17,500 bases of DNA, taken from NCBI GenBank assembly GCA_037179515.1, contig JAXCGZ010019232.1:40001-57500 (forward strand). Reading direction: 5' to 3'. The position numbers were made by a program, and so were the translations under genes. A model generated the notes under the pieces. It ran no database searches. It saw nothing but the letters and a program-made list of their open reading frames with translations, and had not been told where the DNA came from. Below are positions 1 to 8,490 of the stretch, piece after piece (positions within the stretch are counted from its first letter, which is position 1; the number at the start of each line of letters is the position of its first letter). The DNA comes from Halocaridina rubra. Its lineage: Eukaryota > Arthropoda > Malacostraca > Decapoda > Atyidae.

Positions 1-2193
1 TCCATCCATCCAACCAAACCTAGGCCCCCCTCTAGCATTTCTCCCATCAACTCTCGCATTCATCACCTTTTTCAGCAGTCTTTCATCATCCATCATTTCC
101 ACATGGCCAAACCATCTGAAAACATTCATATCTACTCTGGCTGCAATTTCTCTCCTCACACCCATTCTTGCTCTCACCACTTCATTCCTAATCCTATCCA
201 ACCGAGATACACCAATCATACTCTTCAGACATTTCATCTCGAACACATTTATTTTCCGTCTCTCACTTTCATACCCCATAACTCTGATCCATACATCACA
301 GTTGGCACAACCACTTTCTCATACAAATCTTTCTTAACATTCATTTCCAACCCTCTATTCTTCATCACTCCTTTCATCGCACCCAACACTTTACATCCTA
401 CATTCACTCTGTGACACATCTGCTTCCACTCCACTATTTGCAGCTATGTCCGAGCCTAAATACTTAAACTGATTAACTTCCTAAAAGTGTCTCTCTATTC
501 AACATAACATTCAATCCAACACCATCCTCATTTCTTCTACACCTTATAACCTTACTCTTTCCCACATTCACTTGTAACTTCCTTCTCTCACACACCATTC
601 CAAATTCTAACACTAAGTGACTCAGCTTCTCCTCTGAATCTGCCACCACCACAGTATCATTTGCAAACAGCAACTGATTCAGCTCCCACTCGCTATAATC
701 CCCATCTACCATTTTCAAACCTCGACCACGCACTCGCTCATTCACCTCTCTTACGACTCCATCAAAATACAAATTGAACAGCCATGCTGATATCACAAAT
801 CCCTGTCTCAGTCCCACATTCACTGGAAACCACTCACTCACTTCAACCCCTACCCTAACAAAAGCTATACTGTCCTCATACAAACTCTTCACTGCATGCA
901 ACAATTTACCATTAAATCCATATAATCTCAAAACATTCCACATTGCCTCTCTGTCAACTCTATCTTACGTTTTTTCCAGATCCAAATTTGCAAAATACAC
1001 ATCCTTACTCTTTGCTAAATATTTCTCACATAACTGCCTAACTATAAAAATCTGATCTATGCAACCTCTACCTCTCCTAAAACCACTCTGCACTTCCACG
1101 ATCACATTTTCTGTCTTATCCCTAATCCTATTAACCAGTATCCTACCATACACTTTTCCTACCACACTCAACAAACATATACCCCAAAAATTACTGCATT
1201 CATACACATCTCCCTTACCTTTGTATGGGGCACTATACAAGCAATCACCCATTCCACAGGCACCATTGACAACATAAAGCATATATTAAACACTCTCACT
1301 AACTATTCCAATGCAGTCACACCCCCTTCTTTCAACATCTCCGCTCTCACACCATCCAGTCCAGGTGCTTTACCTGCTTTCGCTTCATACAATGCCCTTT
1401 TCACCTCCTCTCTTGTAATCTCTCTCTCATTTTCATCTCCCATTACTGGCACTTGAACACCCCCCACTGCCACTATAGCTGCCTCTCTATCTTACTCAAC
1501 ATTCAGCAAGCACTCAAAATATTCTACCCATCTTTTCCTTGCATCGTTCCCTCTTAACATCTGTTCATTCACATCTTTCACTGTCTCTTCCATCCTCGAT
1601 CCACTCCTCCTTACTCTCTTCACTTCTTTTCAAAACTTCTTTTTATTCTCCTCATATGACCTACTAAACTCCTGTCTCCACCTAACATTTGCCAACCTCT
1701 TCTCTTCCTCTACCTTCCGCTTGGTTTCCACATTTTTCTCCCTATATCTTTCATACTTCTCCCTACTATTATATTGCAGCCATTCCTCAAAAGCCCTCTT
1801 TTTCTCTTCCACCTTCATTTTCACCCCTCCATTCCACCACTCGCTGCTCCTCCTCATGCCACCTCCAACAAACCTCTTTCCACACGCATCACTTGCATGT
1901 CCCACAAAACGTTCTTTCCTCAACCTCCATTCCTCCTCTAACTCCCCAACTTCCCGTTAATTTACCCTGTCATATGCCACTTTCAACCTGTCCTGATATT
2001 CCTGTCTCTTCTGTGGCTTTTTCAACTCTTCTACCTTCACCATTTCCCTTCTACATCCCCCCACACTATTTTCCCACTCTTTTGCTACTACCACTTTTGC
2101 TTCAACCAAAAAACGATCAGACATCCCAGCAGCCACACCCCTAAATGCATGCACATCTATCACTCTACGAATCATGCTCTTTGTAGCATGCAA
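1..2193 (-). pseudogene. LINE ORF2 remnant (end of endonuclease, RT, C-terminus), non-LTR retrotransposon
   Basis: Read on the minus strand, this encodes the C-terminal part of a LINE polyprotein that would copy element RNA at a nicked target. It opens with the end of an AP-endonuclease domain (GMSDRFLVEAK, where the catalytic SDH is SDR), then a charged linker and RT motifs: GKAPGLDG near 1337-1382, YKGKGD, LDLEKT (motif A) just upstream of a stop at 965-967, GLRQG near 800 (motif B), and FAND at 656-667 where FADD is expected (motif C). A thumb with YGSELWG and a RWFGHVE motif follows, running to the left edge. In-frame stops lie at 1954-1956, 1630-1632, 1492-1494, 1303-1305 and 965-967; one-base frameshifts lie near 1225, 478, 432 and 265. 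The N-terminal endonuclease is missing, so the copy is 5'-truncated near 2193. The gaps between lesions are long and clean, so decay is moderate. The LINE character is certain; I do not assign a clade. Confidence 0.88.
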
Positions 2194-2483
2194 ATTTTTA
2201 ATATAGAGCTTTTACCACTGAACCAGGGTGGGCAGTTAAAGTAGGAATCTTACTCGCAACATTTAGCAGTCCACAGAGAAACTCACAAAGACTTGAGTGC
2301 ATTTTGTCGGTCTTACCTAGCTGCAGTCGCCTTTAGTTGATATCCTTTAAGTCTACTACCTTGTGTTTACTGAATTTATATACATTCAATCATTTTGGCA
2401 AGTATTAACACTTGTAAACAATGCAAATGCTTCATGCTACACGAGCTTCGACCTTAAGACTTTTGAGAATGTAATTTATAGTC
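2194..2483. other. Unannotated interval, no gene seen
   Basis: About 290 bp between the truncated 5' edge of the minus-strand LINE and the start of the trinucleotide microsatellite. No ORF resembles a known protein. A stretch near 2205-2235 read on the minus strand resembles a Pol III A box (TGGTTCAGTGG), but no convincing B box accompanies it. Confidence 0.5.
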
Positions 2484-2942
<459 letters not shown>

Positions 2943-2943
2943 A

Positions 2944-5264
2944 TGGATTGAGGTAAATGGAGTGGTGTAGGGTGTTGATTGAAGTAAATTTCAATGGGCA
3001 CGTCGTTGACAAGAGCAGAAGTGACGAGGAGGTGATGGATAGGTAAGGTGCTGGGAATTGGATTCCGAAAAGGCAGATGGTGGTGGTGGCTTTTGTGAAG
3101 AGGATGGAAAGTGAGGAGCATAGGGTGAGGAGGAAAAAACAAAAAGGTAGGCTACGCACTCAGAGATTCGACCTGAGAGAGTTTGGAGACTCGAAGGTTG
3201 TGCTAGGGGAGAGTGTAGACAGACAACATAGGATGCTGGTCTGTTGGCCTAGAGGTGGAGGAAAGGAAAAGAATAAGGGTAGAACCGAGAATCAAATGAT
3301 GGAGTTTGAGAAAAGAAGATGCTGTACGAGCTTCAGTGAGGAGGTGGAAGGGGGCACTGAGTATTGATGAAGGGGTACCGGATGACTGAGTAACTACTGC
3401 AGAAGTGGTGAGGGAAGGAGCTGGGAAGTCTCTAGGTATGACTTTTGAATGCCAGAGGGAAGATAAGGATACTCACAGGTGGAATGAAGACGTCTAGGAA
3501 AGTATAAGGAAAAATAAAATTGCGAAAAAGAAATGGAATAAAAAGAATAACGAAAAGAGTAGACAGGAGTATGAAGAGATGCAAAGTAAGGCGAAGAGAA
3601 AAGTGGGAATTACAAAGGTGAGGCCTCATGAAGAGCTTTATGAGAAGTTGGACACAAGCAAGGGAGAAAAAGGACTTGTACTGATTGGCTAGACAGAGGG
3701 ACCGAGCTGGGAAGGATGTGCATCAGGCTAGGCTAATATAGAACGCAGATGCAACTCTTTTGAAGAGTGACGAGTGTGTTGAAAAGGTGGGTGAAATATT
3801 TTGAGTTCATTAATGAATAAAATGCGAGAAAAGAATGATGGATGTGTAGATAGTGGATCAGGAAATGCAGTGGATCAGTAAGGAGGAAGTGAAATTAGCT
3901 ATGAAGAGAGGGGCGATTGATCCAGACGATCTTCAAGTGGAGGCATGGATAGGTTTGGGAAAGATGACAGTGACGTTTTTAGCCAGGTTGTTTAACATGA
4001 TTTCGGGAGGTGAGAAAATGCGTGTGGAGTCGAAAATTGTGTACTGATACCAAATTTTAAGAATAATGGAAATATACAGAAATGTTGCAATTACAAAGGC
4101 AGAATGATAATTAGCCATAGCATGCAGATATGAGAATGGGTAGTGGAAAATAGACTGAGATGAACTAAGAGACTCTGTGAGCAGCAATATAGTTTTATCC
4201 CAGGCATGACCACTACTGATGTAATTTTTGTTATGATAATTGATGGAGAAGGATATAGAAGGAGAGAAGGAGTTGCACTGCGTGTTGGTGGATTTAGAGA
4301 AGGCGTATGAAAGGGTGCCAAGGTAGTTGTTGTAATGCTTGAAGAAGTAGGGAGTAGAAGAGAAGTATGTGAGGTTTTTGCAGGTATGATGACAGTGTAA
4401 AAGCTGTAAAGTTTGCAGCCGGATTGACGGATGGGTTCTAAGCGGGGTTTGGATTGCATCAAAGATCGAGTCTGAGCCCTTCCTCGTCTCTAATGATAAT
4501 GGATAACTTGATGGACAAGATCAGACAGGAGTTGCCATTGGCTATGATGTTTGCAGATGACATTGTGATCTGTAGTGAATGAGTGGGGAACAGAATCAGG
4601 AAAGCTTGGTTAGGTGGAGGTAGCCACTATAGAGAAGGGGAATGAAAGTAAGCAGGAGCAGCATAGAGTACACATATGTGTGAGTGAGAGGGGGGTGGGG
4701 GTGAGGATGCAAGACATAGAGCTGTCGAAAGTGGTTGACCTTAAGTAATTGGGATCAGCTGTTCAGACAAAGAGTGTTAGTAGAGAAGTAAAGAAGAGAG
4801 TACAGGCAGGATGTGAATGGGTTGAAAAGAGTGACAGGAATGATATATGACAAAAGGGTACCTGCAAGAGTGAAAAATAAAATGTATATAACAGTAGTAA
4901 GATCAGCTATGATGTATGCCTTGGAGACAGTCCCACTGATATAAAGGCAGTAAGCTGAACTGGAGGTGGCATAATTGAAGATTCTACGGTGTTCTTGGGG
5001 TGTGACAAGGATGTGCAGGATATTGAATGAGTACGAGTACATTAGAGGCACAGCAAAGGTAAGAGAGTTTGAGGACACGGTGAGAGAGGCGAAACTGAGA
5101 TGGTTCATGCATGTACTGAGGAGGAATGAAGGGTAGGTCATAGAGGAGGTTTATTCATGTGGTGAGGGAGGACAAAGGGGCGTGTGGTATGACGGAGAAC
5201 ACACCGGATCTTGAAATATGGAGAATTGATTTGATTTGACGAGCCATGACAGGAGAAGCCAAAA
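2944..5264 (+). pseudogene. Decayed LINE (endonuclease plus RT remnants), RTE-like in character
   Basis: A plus-strand LINE relic whose motifs stay in order but switch frame many times. An endonuclease-end segment (VVLGESVDRQHR) is at about 3195-3245. A basic linker follows (SRQEYEEMQ-like near 3560; EELYEKLDT near 3630). RT pieces are KEEVKLAMKRG...DPDDLQVEAW at about 3877-3950, CEQQYSFIPG near 4180, motif A VDLEKAYERVP with its Asp codon at 4291-4293, motif B GLHQRSSLSP near 4450 (GLHQGS expected), and intact motif C FADDIVIC at 4550-4573. The thumb holds LGSAVQ and VKKRVQAG; the C-terminus holds MMYALETV near 4908 and KLRWFMHVLRR near 5095. The tail ends in an A-rich stretch at about 5259-5264 and passes directly into (ATT)n. 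About 2.3 kb is present, so the 5' part is missing. There are too many stops and frameshifts for function. The RTE-like label is from recall of family style and is tentative. Confidence 0.82.
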
Positions 5265-5412
<148 letters not shown>

Positions 5413-6300
5413 TTTTATTTTTGAGGTATAATGGCAATTACCGCAACTATTGAAGGCTGAGCTGGTGAAACTATCACAATAAAAGGAGTCGAATAATCGC
5501 GATTTATTAAGTATGGGATAAAGGCTGCTTACCAAAGAAGCGAAGAAAGAGGTTTACTTTTATGTGTTTCTTTTTCCAAATTTCCCTTATCTAAGGAGCT
5601 GATACCGACCAAACTTTCCCTATTTCTTGTTTGCCGCTTCGTCACCTTCAATCAAAGCAAATAAAGTGGAGAGGACAAAGAAGGACAGAAAATAATGAGT
5701 AAATAAAACTATATTTATATGATGGCGAAGTCTTTTTTTTTTTTTTTTTTTTTGACGTTTCCTGAATAAGAGTTTTTGGTAAAGTGAGAATTGGTTAACA
5801 AAAACCAAAGAAGGAAATAAAAAAAATACTGTGATTTTGCAAATAAATAAAAAAAAAAAGACTGAGAAGGCGCGAAAATGTTTACTCTTCTCAGGGGGTA
5901 ATATGGGTGGATTTTGTAACCAACAACTTTTTTGTTAAACAATGTGTCACCTGCAACATAAAGTTAAATCTGACTCAAATAGTTAAATGTAACTATTAGT
6001 CTTTACAGATATCATTTTAAAAGGTTTCATAACCTAAATAAAATTCCATGTCTTTCCGTATTTCAGGTTGGAACCTCACACGAAGTGAGAAATCATCATA
6101 TACAAGACGGTTGTGTTACCAATGATCCACCTTCAGAGTTTTTTTTTTTTGTTTAATACTTTGCTGTGGGCAAAATTAGGAATTTTAATTTGGCATATGT
6201 ATTGCCTCGAGCTACAATACTTTACTTAAAAATCAATGACTTTATTCACATGGAAGTGGTATAGCTGCAGTTTTAGCGTATTACAATCATATAATATAAC
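5413..6300. other. AT-rich interval, no gene seen
   Basis: Nearly 900 bp with no protein similarity that I recognise on either strand. It has a T run of about 22 at 5731-5752, A-rich tracts near 5819-5862 and a T run near 6139-6150. These could be remnants of poly(A)-tailed insertions, but no element body is recognisable beside them. Confidence 0.5.
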
Positions 6301-6301
6301 A

Positions 6302-6358
6302 CATACACTCACACACACATATACATATATATATATATACACACACTCACCCACACAG
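6302..6358. repeat. CA/TA-rich microsatellite
   Basis: Imperfect run of CA and TA dinucleotides with CTCA interruptions, ending at the start of the orphan LINE 3'-end copy. Confidence 0.8.
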
Positions 6359-6360
6359 AT

Positions 6361-6471
6361 GGGGCGTTACGAGCATAATGCTCTTTCCAGTGAGCATAAT
6401 TAGTTAAATACAATTAGGTATATATAATTAGGTAAATGCAATCTAGTAAATACAATTAGGTTAATAATCCA
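6361..6471 (+). mobile_element. Orphan 3' end of the CR1-like LINE family
   Basis: This holds the family's 3' terminal signature without any coding sequence: a hairpin GAGCA-taa-TGCTC at 6371-6383, then GTGAGCATAATTAG and repeated units of the type AATTAGGTAAAT/TACAATTAGG. The same order is seen after the intact element (hairpin 11338-11370, tail 11371-11400) and at 11677-11700. It is either an extremely 5'-truncated LINE copy or the tail of a SINE that borrowed this 3' end; no Pol III promoter is visible upstream. CA repeats flank both sides. Confidence 0.7.
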
Positions 6472-6540
6472 CACACACACGCATGCACACACACACACAC
6501 ACACACTAGCGCTGGAGCGCACACACACACACACACACAC
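6472..6540. repeat. (CA)n microsatellite with a palindromic interruption
   Basis: Two (CA)n tracts separated by a short non-repeat stretch that contains GCGCT-gg-AGCGC, a perfect 5-bp inverted repeat. The array follows the LINE 3' tail directly. Confidence 0.9.
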
Positions 6541-7420
6541 TTAAATTACTACTAGTGTTTTTGAGTGACTAAGTGCTTAGTGGAAAACTTTACCATAATT
6601 TCCATAAATCTGAAATCCTGCAGAGTATTGTGAGTACAAAAACTTATATTTGTTGTAAGACGAGACTGTTAATATTAAAGGGAAAAAAATTGAGAACATT
6701 TTCGTGAGGAGAGGGAGAAGCTGCCGTCCAGTTCTGCCTTGAGGGAAATCTAGAAGAGTTGCCAGAGGTGGAGCCATCACATCACATTACCTAATTTTTT
6801 GTGTAAACTGGGGAAAGCTCTTAAGCCGTTTACCTGATCCTGTGGTTCTATATATTGTTAAAATCAGTATCCTTCCCATTTATATTAATTAGTTAGTTAG
6901 TTTGATACACGAAATAATTGAATAATAAAAGAAAAAAAATTACCAAATATCCACCTGTCAACAGTACTGAGTTAAGTTGCCAAGTAGTACAGCAGTCTTA
7001 TTTTCTTCATTTCTTTGCTTTTCTTTTAGCTTTCTCTTTTACTATTTTTTTTTTATTTTGTATATATATTGAGTTAGATGTAAAGTCTAATCCCGTGATA
7101 ACATATCTTGGTTAGCAAGTCAGTTTATCAGTTAGGAAGAATATATAGCAGAAACAGGTGGGTGCCACCTCAAACACAAATTCGAATTTTCCTTCAGGTT
7201 TGACTTTTGTTTTTCTTTTTCTTTTTATACTTAAATTACCATGGTCAAGTTTTTAAGTTAAGATGTGTGTTACCAGAAAAGAGACAAACTGAGTCACTAA
7301 ATAGCACTTATATGGAGATATAAAAATTCTGTGTGAAGCTAAATTAGAAGTTTTTCTCTTTTCTTTTTTTTTCCTCTTTCTCGTCTTCTTTCTATATTCT
7401 GTGAGAGGGAGAACATAAAA
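6541..7420. other. Interval upstream of ORF1, possible 5' UTR of the CR1-like LINE
   Basis: No coding similarity is visible on either strand. The last part is pyrimidine-rich (7350-7390) and probably belongs to the element's 5' UTR, but the element's 5' end cannot be fixed because no target-site duplication was found. A perfect small inverted repeat, AGGTGG-gtg-CCACCT, lies near 7156-7170. Confidence 0.4.
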
Positions 7421-8488
7421 ATGAAGCCATCTCTGTCCCAAACCTCTCCCACCCATGGGTCGGGAGAAGGGGTAGTCATCAGGGGACTTAAACAGAGAAT
7501 CAAGAAGTTAGAGGAAATGGTTATAAGCCTTGATGATAAAATTCGGAATATGGATGGAGAAATGAAAGAGAGAGAACAAATAAGATCTTTGGAGGAAGCA
7601 AATAAAGCACAAGGGCAGGAGAGAAAGGAACTAGAAAAAAGAATAAAGAAGCTGGAAGGGGAAAAGAGTCAACTAGAATCTAGAATTTCTAAACAAGAAG
7701 ATAAAAACAAACAGCTGAATGACAACCTAAAGGAATTAGATGTTAGTTCACTGCTCTCTTCTGAGAGAGACGAGATTGCTGCTTGGAATGTCCAGATTAA
7801 GGAAAACATTGAACAGTTCAGAAAAGAGTTCCAGGAGCTGAATATGGAAAATGATGCCATGAAAACGTCCTTTGCTGATGCACTAAAGGGGAATGTGGCA
7901 GTAAAAGAGGCTGTAAAGGTGGTGGCACTGGAAAACATACAAACAGTTGACTATAAAGAGACAGTAATCGAAAAAATGAAAGACGTTGTGATGGAAAGGG
8001 CAAACCCACTCATCAGACAGGCACTTGATAAGGAGAAGACAGTGGTAATCTCAGGCATAAGTGAATCCCAGGAGCCAACATGGCAGGGGAGACTTGAAGA
8101 AAATAAAGCTAGGGTTGTAGACCTGATAAGAAAGCTTGGAGTAGTATGTGGTCCTGAGGATATTGTAAACATACACCAACTAGGTAAATATTCGAGGGAA
8201 GGAAAGCCGAGACCAACAAAAGTAACCTTTGAGAGAGGGGAAACATGTAGGGAAATATTGTTGAGAAAAAAAAGTCTAAAAGACCTTCAAGAATGCAAAG
8301 AAGTGTTCATTAGACGATACAGAACACAGGAAGAGATGGGAAAGATCAAAAACTTGTTGCAAGAGGCAAGAAGGTTTAATGATGAAAGAAATGAAGAAGA
8401 GAAGAAAAATTTTCGTTACAGAATACTTCCAGACAAAGGGGAGATAAAGAAGATAATGACAGAAGATCAGGGGATGGGGCCTCATTAA
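7421..8488 (+). CDS. LINE ORF1 protein (RNA-binding, coiled coil plus RRM-like domain)
   Basis: A 355-residue protein starting at the first ATG after an in-frame stop at 7340-7342, with A at -3. Residues ~20-105 and ~115-150 are charged, heptad-rich and lysine/glutamate-dominated, typical of a trimerising or dimerising coiled coil. Residues ~205-310 look like the RRM-like nucleic-acid-binding fold of LINE ORF1 proteins: VVISGI at 208-213, RPTKVTF at 264-270 and EVFIRRYRTQEE at 294-305. No CCHC zinc knuckle is visible. ORF1 proteins of this kind coat element RNA and act as nucleic-acid chaperones in the ribonucleoprotein particle. The 3' end overlaps the ORF2 open frame by 94 nt (8395-8488) and holds an AAATTTT heptamer at 8407-8413. 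No internal lesion is seen. Confidence 0.88.
   Translation: MKPSLSQTSPTHGSGEGVVIRGLKQRIKKLEEMVISLDDKIRNMDGEMKEREQIRSLEEANKAQGQERKELEKRIKKLEGEKSQLESRISKQEDKNKQLNDNLKELDVSSLLSSERDEIAAWNVQIKENIEQFRKEFQELNMENDAMKTSFADALKGNVAVKEAVKVVALENIQTVDYKETVIEKMKDVVMERANPLIRQALDKEKTVVISGISESQEPTWQGRLEENKARVVDLIRKLGVVCGPEDIVNIHQLGKYSREGKPRPTKVTFERGETCREILLRKKSLKDLQECKEVFIRRYRTQEEMGKIKNLLQEARRFNDERNEEEKKNFRYRILPDKGEIKKIMTEDQGMGPH
8407..8413 (+). promoter_or_regulatory. Candidate -1 ribosomal frameshift site
   Basis: AAATTTT read as A-AAT-TTT in the ORF1 frame fits the X-XXY-YYZ slippery rule. Slippage by -1 enters the ORF2 frame exactly: the next codon would be TCG at 8413-8415, and the frame is open to the ORF2 stop. 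A weak stem, CTTCC 8426-8430 with GGGAG 8439-8443, lies 12 nt downstream. Function is inferred only. Confidence 0.45.
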
Positions 8489-8490
8489 GA

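Noticed and set aside
103..414. Plus-strand frame of 103 residues
   Set aside because: It is the antisense shadow of the minus-strand LINE C-terminus, whose YGSELWG and RWFGHVE motifs give the true strand.
1689..2144. Plus-strand frame of 151 residues rich in Pro, Ser and His
   Set aside because: It is the complement of the LINE linker region, which reads as a coherent charged protein on the minus strand.
2202..2250. tRNA-like A box on the minus strand (TGGTTCAGTGG)
   Set aside because: The only B-box-like motif nearby (GATTCGTAG) lies inside LINE coding sequence and is a poor match, and no cloverleaf can be drawn.
5731..5752. T run as a possible SINE or processed-pseudogene tail on the minus strand
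   Set aside because: No element body, gene similarity or flanking direct repeat could be recognised beside it.
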